A stretch of DNA of 23,683 bases, taken from Candidatus Cloacimonetes bacterium 4572_55 (lineage in GTDB: Bacteria; 4572-55). The stretch lies in NCBI GenBank assembly GCA_002084765.1, contig NBMB01000073.1, positions 1 to 23,683 on the forward strand, written 5' to 3'. A model generated the notes under the pieces. The model worked only from the letters and a program-made list of their open reading frames with translations, did not search any database and was not told the DNA's origin. Positions 13,969 through 21,674 of this stretch are shown here, piece after piece. Numbering within the stretch: position 1 is the stretch's first letter; the number at the start of each line of letters is the position of its first letter. The position numbers were made by a program, and so were the translations under genes.

Positions 13969-16353
13969 ATGAGAATAAAAATCGGCTTATTTTTATTATG
14001 GCTGACTGCCTCTCTTATATTCATATCCGGACCTGTCGTTGCCGAAAATATCCCAAAGGTGGCGATAGCGATGACGTCAGATGGGCCCTGGGATGAACAA
14101 CAGCCCATATACGAACTTTTCAAAAGCGAGATACAAGACTTATTGGGCGATGAGTTTGAGGCGCGTTTTGTCGATCAAAGCGGAACAGGCGCGGATTGGA
14201 CTGTTGGGGGCGTCAAGTCGATGATAGATCGCTTGCTAACCGACCCCAATGTGGATATTATCGTCACCATCGGCATATTATCTTCTCATGATGTGATGAC
14301 CCGACGAGACTTGCCCAAGCCGGTTATCGCGTCCATGGTCCTGGATAAGTGCTTTCAAAAATTGCCGGAAAAGGACGGTGCCAGCGGAATAACCAACCTT
14401 TCCTATATCGCCTTCCCCACCACAATGATGGCGGATATTCGCCTGTTTCGAGAGGTTGTTAGCTTTCAAAAAATGGCATTTGTCGTCTCCGAATACATGC
14501 TCGAGGGAATCCCCTCGTTGAAAAATTTAAAAAAAGAGGATATCGGAGGGCTGAATTCCGATCTAGATATCCAAGTTATTTCGGTCGGCAACTCTGTAGA
14601 GGACGCCCTAAACGCGATCCCAGAAGATATGGAAGCCGTTTATGTCACGCCGCTCATTCATCTATCCGATGCAGAGCTCAATCAATTTATTCAGGGCTTG
14701 ATCGACCGCAAGCTCCCGAGTTTCTCGATGATGGGTGAGGCAGAGGTAGAAATGGGAATGATGTATGGCTTACGGCCTCATAACTTTTTAAAAAAATTAG
14801 CCCGCCGCACAGCACTCAATCTTCAAAGCATCCTCCTGGGTGAAGATGCTGGAACCATTGCCTGCGCCTTTTCAATCGGAAATAGCCCTGTTTTAAATCA
14901 GGCGACTTGCCAGGAAATCGGCGTTTATCCAAGCTGGAGTATTTTAACCGAGGCCAAAGTCATCAGGCCCGACCGGAAAGAGGAAGCCCGAAAATTAACG
15001 CTGAGCCAGGCTATTAAAGAAGTCGTTCACGCTAATCTTGATTTAAAAGCAAAAGATAAGGAAGTTGCCGCGGGAGAACAAAATATCAATGACGCACGGT
15101 CTAACTTATTGCCGCAGATCGATCTAAGCGCAACCGGCGTCCAAATTAACGAGGAACAGGCTGGGTTTCAGCCAGAAAAAACCGGAACTGCTTCTGCCAC
15201 GCTGACTCAGGTCATTTTCTCCGACGGGGCGTTAGCCAATTACAGCGTTCAAAAGTATCGGCAAAATGTGTTGGAAGAGGAAAGGCGACAGCTTTTTCTG
15301 GACACGGTTTTGGATGTTGCAGAAGCCTATCTGAATGTGCTAAAGGCTCTTGCCGCTGAAAATATACAAAGCGATAACTTGAAATCAACCCGCTTAAATA
15401 AAGAGTTGGCCGAGGTGCGAGTCGCTGTCGGTTACGCCGGTCCTGGAGAAACCTATCGGTGGCAAAGTAACCTGGCAACAGATCGCAAGAATGTGATCGT
15501 GGCAAGCGCGTCTCGCAACCAAGCTGAAATTGCCCTGAACCGAATCCTGAGTCGTCCTGCCGAGGAACGTTTTGTTATGGAGGAAGCCGGCGCGGTTAAC
15601 CTGAACCAGATTACGTGTGACGAACGGATTTTGAGCTATGTGGACAACCCATATGCTTTCCGAGTCTTACGCAGTTTTATGGCTGAAGTCGCGCGGGAGC
15701 TCTCCCCGGAATTGAAACAACTGGACGCGGCTATCGCAGCTCAGAAACGCTTTTTAGGGACCACAAAACGGGCTTTTTTTCTACCCACTCTTTCCCTCCA
15801 GGCAGAGGCGAAAAACCAATTTTATGAGGATGGGATTGGTTCCGAACCCAACCCTTTGGTTGAATCCGTAGACACGAATTGGAGTGTGGGTTTAAACGCC
15901 TCTTTTTCTCTTTTTAAAGGCGGGGCAAAGTTTGCTGATCGAAAAAAAGCGGCTGAGGAACTTTCTCAACTCCGGGTGCAACGCGAATCTCTGGTCGAAA
16001 AAATTGAGCAAAATATTCGGATCAATATGCATGGGGCTGGCGCGACTTACGCCAGCATTCGTCAGGCTCAGGACGCGGCCGAGGCAGCTAAAAAAAGCCT
16101 GGATCTTATCACTGATTCATACTCACGCGGTGTTGTCTCACTTGTGGATTTGGTGGACGCCCAAAACACGGCACTTGTCGCCAATTTGGCTGCTGCCAAC
16201 GCCGTCTATGACTTTATTATCGATCTGATGCGTGTAGAACGGGCAGTCGGATCATTTTCCGTTCTTCGCACCAACGAAGAGACAAACGTATTTTTTGACC
16301 GCCTTGACGCTTACTTTGAAAATGCCGGCGCATCGGACTCGATTAAGCGATAG
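13969..16353 (+). CDS. Fusion: ABC-type substrate-binding domain + TolC-family outer-membrane channel
   Basis: A 794-residue exported protein with ribosome site TAGGAGA 8 nt upstream and a signal peptide cleaved near VVA-EN. Residues about 30-330 are a periplasmic binding-protein-like domain of the 'ABC substrate-binding' (PF04392-like) type: PKVAIAMTSDGPWDE, IDRLLTDPNVDIIVTIGI, LPKPVIASMVLD, MEAVYVTPLIHLSD. Residues about 345-780 are an outer-membrane efflux protein of the TolC family: LTLSQAIKEVVHANLDLKAK, AEAYLNVL, a second repeat from about 600, FSLFKGGAK, and DSYSRGVVSLVDLVDAQN near the end. The channel would span outer membrane and periplasm and dock on the adaptor encoded next. The binding domain may sense or capture substrate at the channel base, which is inference. 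The join reads through without a frame break. Confidence 0.87.
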   Translation: MRIKIGLFLLWLTASLIFISGPVVAENIPKVAIAMTSDGPWDEQQPIYELFKSEIQDLLGDEFEARFVDQSGTGADWTVGGVKSMIDRLLTDPNVDIIVTIGILSSHDVMTRRDLPKPVIASMVLDKCFQKLPEKDGASGITNLSYIAFPTTMMADIRLFREVVSFQKMAFVVSEYMLEGIPSLKNLKKEDIGGLNSDLDIQVISVGNSVEDALNAIPEDMEAVYVTPLIHLSDAELNQFIQGLIDRKLPSFSMMGEAEVEMGMMYGLRPHNFLKKLARRTALNLQSILLGEDAGTIACAFSIGNSPVLNQATCQEIGVYPSWSILTEAKVIRPDRKEEARKLTLSQAIKEVVHANLDLKAKDKEVAAGEQNINDARSNLLPQIDLSATGVQINEEQAGFQPEKTGTASATLTQVIFSDGALANYSVQKYRQNVLEEERRQLFLDTVLDVAEAYLNVLKALAAENIQSDNLKSTRLNKELAEVRVAVGYAGPGETYRWQSNLATDRKNVIVASASRNQAEIALNRILSRPAEERFVMEEAGAVNLNQITCDERILSYVDNPYAFRVLRSFMAEVARELSPELKQLDAAIAAQKRFLGTTKRAFFLPTLSLQAEAKNQFYEDGIGSEPNPLVESVDTNWSVGLNASFSLFKGGAKFADRKKAAEELSQLRVQRESLVEKIEQNIRINMHGAGATYASIRQAQDAAEAAKKSLDLITDSYSRGVVSLVDLVDAQNTALVANLAAANAVYDFIIDLMRVERAVGSFSVLRTNEETNVFFDRLDAYFENAGASDSIKR

Positions 16354-16390
16354 TGCTATCACACGAATTAAGAATTCCTTAGGAGAGAAA

Positions 16391-17488
16391 ATGCTTTATT
16401 TCCACGTCAAACGATTTATCTTACTCATTATCACACTATTCTTTTGCGTCATTTCCTGCGAGCAGGAAAAGGCTCCCGCTGAAAAGATTATCCGCCCTGT
16501 GCGGTATGAGCAAGTGTTTTTGCAGGGCGGCAGCCGAGTCCGCACCTTCTCTGGCTCAACGCGATCCAGCGAAGAATCCTGGCTGAGTTTCAAAGTGGGT
16601 GGGACGATTAGCAAAATTTATATGCAAGTCGGCGATAAGGTCCAGACCGGTCAGGTCATTGCCGAACTCGATCCGGTCGATTACCGTTTACAGGAGCAGC
16701 GGTCCAGTGCCTCCCTGGATCAGGCTAAGGCAGAATCCCGTAACGCCAAAGCCAATTATAAGCGCATTCGTCTATTATATGAAAATAATAGCACCTCACG
16801 AAATGATCTTGACCGCGCCCGCGCGGGTGACGAATCTGCTCAGGCCGCTATGCATGCAGCCCAAAATCAGTTGGAGTTATCTACCCTGCAATTATCCTAT
16901 ACCCGGCTAAAAGCTCCCACGGATGGGGCAATCGCGACTGTATCTGCGGATGTAAACGAAAATGTTCAGGCTGGAGAGCCTATTGTCCAACTGATTTCGA
17001 CCAGCGGATTTGAGGTGAACGTGGCTGTTCCTGGAGCACTCATTTCCAAAATTAAAGAAGGCGCTCAGGTCAAGGTTATTTTTAGCGGGATATCATCCGG
17101 CAAGGAGTTTACAGCGACAGTGACCGAGGTTGGCGTGGCTTCCACAGGGATTGGGACGACTTTTCCAGTGACCGTTGTTCTCGATCAAAAAGACCCGGAA
17201 ATTGCCTCGGGTTTATCCGTAGAGGTGGCTTTCAATTTTGAGTCGTCCGATAAACGGGAGCGGTATGTCGTGCCTTCCTTTGCCGTTGGCGAAGATCAGG
17301 ACGGGCGTTTTGTGTTTGTCGTAAAGACCGCGGGCAATCATATAGGAACCATTGAGCGCAAAGCCGTCGAAATCGGTGAACTGACGGCAGACGGGATCGA
17401 AATCTTTGACGGACTTGAGGATGGAGATAACGTCGTGACAGCTGGTATTACCCAGATCAGACCAGGCCAGAAGGTGAAATTTAAATAG
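16391..17488 (+). CDS. RND periplasmic adaptor lipoprotein (HlyD/AcrA family)
   Basis: A 365-residue adaptor. ATG 16391 follows AGGAG by 5 nt and gives a lipoprotein signal (LLIITLFFCVISC-EQ). SFKVGGTISKIYMQVGDKVQTGQVIAELDP is the first half of the lipoyl/barrel-sandwich domain. An alpha-hairpin follows (about residues 100-165; DQAKAESRNAKANYKRI, LYENNSTSRNDLDRA), then the second lipoyl half (LSYTRLKAPTDGAIATVSADVNENVQAGEPI). The beta-barrel and membrane-proximal domains end with GLEDGDNVVTAGITQIRPGQKVKF. It bridges the inner-membrane RND pump and the TolC-type channel. It lies 37 nt after the channel gene and 110 nt before the pump gene, forming one operon. Confidence 0.92.
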   Translation: MLYFHVKRFILLIITLFFCVISCEQEKAPAEKIIRPVRYEQVFLQGGSRVRTFSGSTRSSEESWLSFKVGGTISKIYMQVGDKVQTGQVIAELDPVDYRLQEQRSSASLDQAKAESRNAKANYKRIRLLYENNSTSRNDLDRARAGDESAQAAMHAAQNQLELSTLQLSYTRLKAPTDGAIATVSADVNENVQAGEPIVQLISTSGFEVNVAVPGALISKIKEGAQVKVIFSGISSGKEFTATVTEVGVASTGIGTTFPVTVVLDQKDPEIASGLSVEVAFNFESSDKRERYVVPSFAVGEDQDGRFVFVVKTAGNHIGTIERKAVEIGELTADGIEIFDGLEDGDNVVTAGITQIRPGQKVKFK

Positions 17489-17598
17489 GACTTGGTTGTT
17501 TTTTTTGGGCTCACGGGATTGAAAAATGAGAAGTAAGATGTGGACGCTATTTACGCCTGAATGCACTACACACCATTTTCCTAAGATGTGGAGAACTT

Positions 17599-20500
17599 AT
17601 GAATATTACACGTTTTGCCATTGATAATAAACGAATTACAATCGTGGTCTTGCTCTTAATTCTGGTCATTGGGATTTCAACCTATATCAATATGCCGCGA
17701 GATGAAGACCCGGGTTTTACCATCCGCACGGCAATGATCGTAACCCAATTTCCCGGAGCCAGTCCTGAACGGGTGGAGTTATTGGTCACAGATAAATTGG
17801 AAAAAGAGATTCAGGAGATGGTGGAGATCGACGAAATACGCAGCATTTCAAAGCCGGGGGTGTCGATCGTTTATGTCGATATTAAAGAGACATACACGGT
17901 CATGCGCCCTATTTGGGACAGCTTGCGTCGCAAGGTCGATAATGCGAAACAAGATCTGCCTTCTGATGTTATCGGACCCTTTGTCAATGATGAATTCGGC
18001 GATGTTTTTGGCTCGGTCATCGCCCTTACCGGTGAGGGATATACCTATTTCGAGTTAAAGGAAATCGTCGACGATGTGAGAAATGAGCTACTTTTAATTG
18101 ATGAGGCCGTCAAGGTCAGCATTTTCGGCGATCAGGAGGAGCGGGTTTTTGTCGAATTCAATAACGCTTACCTGACAGAGTTGGGTATCTCGCCCGGTCA
18201 ATTAAAAAACATCCTGAGTTCGCGTAATATCATATTTCCCGGCGGCGAGATATTCACATCGGATGAGCAGATTATTCTCGAACCCAGCGGAAATTTCGAG
18301 TCGATCGAGGAGCTTAAAAAGACGGTCATTCAGTTACCCGGCAAACCTGACCTCATCTATCTTGGAGATGTAGCAACGATTAAACGGGGTTATGTGGATC
18401 CGGCTGACTCAAAAGTCACATATAACGGAAAACCCTCGTTGGTTTTGGCCGTCAGCCTACGCGAAGGCGGAAACATTATCCAGCTTGGCGCGGAGGTGAG
18501 GGAAAAAATCGACCGTTTTCAACAAGTCTATCCTATTGGGGTGGATTTTAATATTCTCTATTACCAGGCAGATTTTGTGGAGAAAAAGATTAGCGAATTT
18601 GCCAACAACTTGATACAGGCAATTATGATTGTCGTCATTGTCATGCTCATCTTTTTGGGAGTGCGGACAGGCTTAGTGATCGCCAGCCTGGTGCCTATGG
18701 CAATTGTTATGGCAATTATGATCATGGGTTTTATGGACATTGGTCTTGATCAAATGTCGCTTGCCGCGCTCATTATCGCGCTCGGTATGCTTGTCGATAA
18801 TGCAATCGTCATGTCAGAATCGATCATGACGCAGATGGCAGAGGGAAAGCGAGCTATCGACGCGGCTATCGATTCCGCTAACGAATTGCGCGTCTCCCTA
18901 CTGACTTCCTCCTTAACAACGGCTGCCGCATTTCTTCCAATCTACCTTGCCGAGTCAGCTGTCGGAGAATATACCTCGCCCATTTTCCTGGTGGTAACGA
19001 TCACCCTGCTCAGTTCCTGGGTTCTGGCGCTAACGATGATCCCCTTGTTATGCGTCATTTTTTTAAGGGTGCAAAAAAAATCAGATAATAAGAGTTACAA
19101 CTCACCGTTCTACAATTGGTATCGGAACACCTTGTCATTATTGTTAAGGCATCCTTATCTCAGCGTTGTGAGCACGGTTCTTATTTTTATTGCTTCTTTG
19201 CAGCTAATTCCCTATATCCCCAGCATTTTTTTCCCGCCAAATGATAAGCCGGTGATGTTTCTCGAGGTAAAATTACCGGTCGGATCGCCCTTAGAAAAAA
19301 CCGAACGGGTTTCGAATAAAATCGGAGACTTTATCAAAGAGAATATTACCGCCGAGTATGATGAAAATAATAAGATCGTCAAACACGGAGTGGTCAATTA
19401 TGCCACCTTTATCGGTGCTGGATCGCCCCGTTTTCAACTACCCTATAACCCGGAAGCCAGCAGCCCTGAGTATGCTTACAGTTTAATCAATGTGACCGAC
19501 CGTTGGAAAATGGATACGGATTTTATCCCGGCATTGGAGACCTTTTGTTGGGACAATTTTCCTGATATTTCGGTTACGGCGGCCCCGCTTTTACTGGGAC
19601 CGCCGGTCGCCGCCCCGATTCAGATTCGTATCACTGGCAAAGACGCGGACCAGGTCTTTAAGATTGTCAATACAGTAAAGGAGCAGTTGGGGAATATCCC
19701 CGGAACCAAGAATATTCGTGATAACTGGGGTCATCGCACCAAAAAGCTGCTGGTAAAAATTAATCAGCCGCGGGCCCATCGAGCCGGACTGACCAGCGAG
19801 GATATTGCCATCTCCCTGCAAACCGTGCTAAGCGGATTCACTACAACGGATTATCGCGAGGGAGACGACGTCATCCCGGTGGTGATGCGCTCTGTGGCGG
19901 CGGATCGGAAGGACATCGGAAAGCTGGAAAGTCATAACATTTATGTTCAATCTACCGGGGAAGCTGTCCCTCTCAAACAAGTGGCAGATATCGAGGTGGT
20001 CTTTCAGCCCTCAAAAATTTTGCGTCGGGGTCGCCTTAAATCTGTGACGGTTGGGGCTCACTTAGAACCCGGTTATAACGCCATTGCTATTGCCAATGAG
20101 ATGGAGATTTGGCTTAGCAACGCCCAGGATACCTGGCCCATCGGCTATCAATATGAACAAGGCGGGGAGTTGGAATCCTCTGGCGAATCGTCGGCGTCGA
20201 TTGTGGAAAAGGTGCCCATTGGCATACTGATCATTCTCCTGCTACTGGTGTGGCAGTTCGATTCAATCCGCCGAACGACCATCGTCTTATGTACAGTTCC
20301 CCTGGGATTGATAGGAGTTCTTATCAGCCTGGTGGTTACCCAACAGCCCCTGGGATTTATGGCTATGCTGGGCGTGATAGCCCTGTCCGGAATTGTGATC
20401 AATAATGCCATTGTGCTGCTGGGCGTGATAGCCCTGTCCGGAATTGTGATCAATAATGCCATTGTGCTGATCGACCGCATCAAAATCGAAGAAGAGGAAA

Positions 20501-20745
20501 ATAGCCATGAAACACCGCGGGCTATCATCGAAGCAGCTCAACGTCGTTTACGACCCATCCTGCTCACAACAGCTACGACAATGGGTGGATTGATCCCGCT
20601 TTGGTTAGGCGGCGGAGCCATGTTTGAAGCCATGGCCGTTGTCATCCTCTTTGGTCTGATGTTCGCCACTCTCTTAACGTTGGGATTTGTGCCGGTTTTA
20701 TACACGATCTTTTTCCGTGTAAAATTTAAGGATTTTACATATTAG
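17599..20745 (+). CDS. RND-family efflux pump with an internal 17-residue tandem duplication
   Basis: A 1048-residue inner-membrane transporter of the AcrB/hydrophobe-amphiphile efflux type, energised by the proton gradient. Start follows GGAG by 7 nt. TM1 is ITIVVLLLILVIGISTY; the large periplasmic loops, the central TM2-6 block, and the second half (TM7 near LLLRHPYLSVV) follow in normal order. The TM4 proton-relay Asp is present (LGMLVDNAIVMSE, Asp400), as is LTTAAAFLPIYLAE. In the C-terminal membrane block, residues 924-940 (LGVIALSGIVINNAIVL) are repeated exactly as 941-957, which lengthens the helix equivalent to TM11 by 17 residues. Without it the protein would be 1031 residues, a usual length. 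The effect on folding is unknown: it could add a hydrophobic segment and invert or destabilise the end of the protein. Substrate is not predictable. Confidence 0.9.
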   Translation: MNITRFAIDNKRITIVVLLLILVIGISTYINMPRDEDPGFTIRTAMIVTQFPGASPERVELLVTDKLEKEIQEMVEIDEIRSISKPGVSIVYVDIKETYTVMRPIWDSLRRKVDNAKQDLPSDVIGPFVNDEFGDVFGSVIALTGEGYTYFELKEIVDDVRNELLLIDEAVKVSIFGDQEERVFVEFNNAYLTELGISPGQLKNILSSRNIIFPGGEIFTSDEQIILEPSGNFESIEELKKTVIQLPGKPDLIYLGDVATIKRGYVDPADSKVTYNGKPSLVLAVSLREGGNIIQLGAEVREKIDRFQQVYPIGVDFNILYYQADFVEKKISEFANNLIQAIMIVVIVMLIFLGVRTGLVIASLVPMAIVMAIMIMGFMDIGLDQMSLAALIIALGMLVDNAIVMSESIMTQMAEGKRAIDAAIDSANELRVSLLTSSLTTAAAFLPIYLAESAVGEYTSPIFLVVTITLLSSWVLALTMIPLLCVIFLRVQKKSDNKSYNSPFYNWYRNTLSLLLRHPYLSVVSTVLIFIASLQLIPYIPSIFFPPNDKPVMFLEVKLPVGSPLEKTERVSNKIGDFIKENITAEYDENNKIVKHGVVNYATFIGAGSPRFQLPYNPEASSPEYAYSLINVTDRWKMDTDFIPALETFCWDNFPDISVTAAPLLLGPPVAAPIQIRITGKDADQVFKIVNTVKEQLGNIPGTKNIRDNWGHRTKKLLVKINQPRAHRAGLTSEDIAISLQTVLSGFTTTDYREGDDVIPVVMRSVAADRKDIGKLESHNIYVQSTGEAVPLKQVADIEVVFQPSKILRRGRLKSVTVGAHLEPGYNAIAIANEMEIWLSNAQDTWPIGYQYEQGGELESSGESSASIVEKVPIGILIILLLLVWQFDSIRRTTIVLCTVPLGLIGVLISLVVTQQPLGFMAMLGVIALSGIVINNAIVLLGVIALSGIVINNAIVLIDRIKIEEEENSHETPRAIIEAAQRRLRPILLTTATTMGGLIPLWLGGGAMFEAMAVVILFGLMFATLLTLGFVPVLYTIFFRVKFKDFTY
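20368..20469 (+). repeat. Perfect 2 x 51-bp in-frame tandem repeat in the RND gene
   Basis: Unit 1 is 20368-20418 and unit 2 is 20419-20469, identical at every base; the period is 51 nt, a multiple of three. The unit encodes LGVIALSGIVINNAIVL. The absence of any mismatch means a very recent duplication, slippage-type variation or an assembly artefact. Confidence 0.95.
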
Positions 20746-20774
20746 CCTGGATTATTCGTTATCATGGAATTCGA

Positions 20775-20804
20775 TCCGCAGATTACGCTGATTATCGCAG
20801 ATTA
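20775..20804 (+). repeat. Short CGCAGATT-type repeat
   Basis: CGCAGATT, ACGCTGATT and ATCGCAGATT follow each other closely after the RND gene. Similar CGCAGATTACGC strings occur as dispersed intergenic repeats in many Bacteroidota-like and cyanobacterial genomes (recall from general knowledge, not searched). No function is known to me. Confidence 0.4.
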
Positions 20805-20847
20805 AGAGTTGATAATTAAAGAGTTATATCTATTTTAAAACTCTATT

Positions 20848-20884
20848 AAAACCCTAAGGGTCTTCGAAGACCCTTAGGGTTTTT
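20848..20884. terminator. Strong palindromic, probably bidirectional terminator
   Basis: A perfect 36-nt palindrome (20848-20883) centred on TCGA, with A-run on one side and five T on the other: AAAACCCTAAGGGTCTTC and its complement. It ends the efflux operon and could stop transcription from either strand. Confidence 0.85.
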
Positions 20885-20931
20885 GCAAAGTTCGTAAGTA
20901 TATTTCTTTTTGCACTTAGATGGGATTATAC

Positions 20932-20960
20932 TTGACAAGCCAGGCTAAGCCGCGTATCTT
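20932..20960 (+). promoter_or_regulatory. Sigma70-like promoter for the small exported protein
   Basis: TTGACA (20932-20937), a 17-nt spacer and TATCTT (20955-20960) match the housekeeping promoter layout. It lies just after the terminator at 20848 and about 65 nt before the micro-ORF at 21027, so the transcript would begin with a leader of about 200 nt before the gene at 21175. Confidence 0.55.
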
Positions 20961-21026
20961 GATCCCTCTTGAAGTTGGAAACAGGTTCATTTTTCAGAAT
21001 TTTCAGAAAAAAGGGGGGTGATGCAG

Positions 21027-21062
21027 ATGCGCCGTTTATTTTTTTCAGTGCCTTTTGGATAG
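21027..21062 (+). CDS. Micro-ORF / leader peptide MRRLFFSVPFG
   Basis: Eleven codons then TAG. The ribosome site GGGGGGTGAT lies directly upstream, with an in-frame ATG six bases earlier (ATG-CAG-ATG), exactly the design of the micro-ORF at 99 (ATG-ACC-ATG). Both peptides begin MRR. A promoter lies upstream, a terminator-like hairpin starts 21 nt after its stop, and an exported-protein gene follows. It resembles an attenuation leader, but the peptide has no run of a single amino acid, so what it would sense is not obvious. Translation is inferred. Confidence 0.5.
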   Translation: MRRLFFSVPFG

Positions 21063-21083
21063 GCATGGCATAAGCTCATAATA

Positions 21084-21121
21084 ATGCCGTCTTCAATATA
21101 TAAGCGGCATGACATTTTTTT
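21084..21121 (+). terminator. Attenuator-like hairpin in the leader of the gene at 21175
   Basis: ATGCCG pairs with CGGCAT (21105-21110), extended by CTT/AAG across a one-base bulge, around an AT-rich loop; a seven-T tract follows at 21115-21121. It stands between the micro-ORF and the gene start, 53 nt before the ATG, where it could end transcription early. No alternative anti-terminator pairing was worked out. Confidence 0.5.
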
Positions 21122-21174
21122 GTAGTTTGTCAATCAAAATTATAGTAGATTAAGAGAAGAAAGGAGAAGAGAAG

Positions 21175-21606
21175 ATGATTTATACGAAGAAATTATCGAT
21201 ACTTATCACTTTTGCGATAATCGGCATATTACTTACGGCTCAATATTCATTATCGCTTGTTCAAAAATCGGTAGCTCATGTAGAGTTATTTCCTCCAAAT
21301 TCTGATGGCAATGCTCAGGCTGAGGATTGGGATACTGCTGAGGATTTACCTGAATGTCAATTGCGTGTCGAGTGGACAGTAACCCAACGCGGGAGCCCAA
21401 CTTTAATTTATGTCCAAAATGATGACGGCTTTTATTGGCGCGTTCACGAGGGTCACTTCCCTGGATTAGGAAATTTCTCAAGCGTTTACTCTGATCTTGT
21501 TCCGCCTGGTGATTACGAGCTTGTGGCAGAAGTTATGCTCGGTGGTCAAGAACCGGAGCTAAATGTATATCTGATAAGCGTTCTAGTACAAGGTAATGAG
21601 CATTAA
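21175..21606 (+). CDS. Small exported protein of unknown function
   Basis: A 143-residue protein behind a strong purine-rich ribosome site (AAGGAGAAGAG). An N-terminal hydrophobic helix (LSILITFAIIGILLTAQYSL) is a signal peptide or anchor. The mature part is acidic, Trp- and Pro-containing and predicted beta-rich (QLRVEWTVTQRG, LIYVQNDDGFYWRVHEG, PPGDYELVAEVML, LNVYLISVLVQG), suggesting a single immunoglobulin-like or carbohydrate-binding-like sandwich. PPGDYELVAEV resembles strands in carboxypeptidase-regulatory/FlgD-like domains. I do not recognise the family. It has no YPNPF sorting tail. It has its own promoter and leader and is followed by a strong hairpin. Confidence 0.7.
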   Translation: MIYTKKLSILITFAIIGILLTAQYSLSLVQKSVAHVELFPPNSDGNAQAEDWDTAEDLPECQLRVEWTVTQRGSPTLIYVQNDDGFYWRVHEGHFPGLGNFSSVYSDLVPPGDYELVAEVMLGGQEPELNVYLISVLVQGNEH

Positions 21607-21611
21607 TATCC

Positions 21612-21645
21612 TAACAAAAGGAGGAGGCACCTCCTCCTTTTGTTA
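21612..21645. terminator. Strong hairpin between the small exported protein and the Asp-box protein
   Basis: TAACAAAAGGAGGAGG (21612-21627) is exactly complementary to 21630-21645, a 16-bp G/C-rich-centred stem with a minimal loop. The T-run lies inside the stem rather than after it, so termination in the + direction is likely but not classical. The stem buries an AAGGAGG sequence. Confidence 0.65.
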
Positions 21646-21674
21646 ACTTAAAATTTAGCAAATAAGGACGAATT

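Noticed and set aside
17526-17624. Short ORF in the gap between adaptor and RND pump genes
   Set aside because: It has no ribosome site, overlaps the pump start and shows no recognisable feature.
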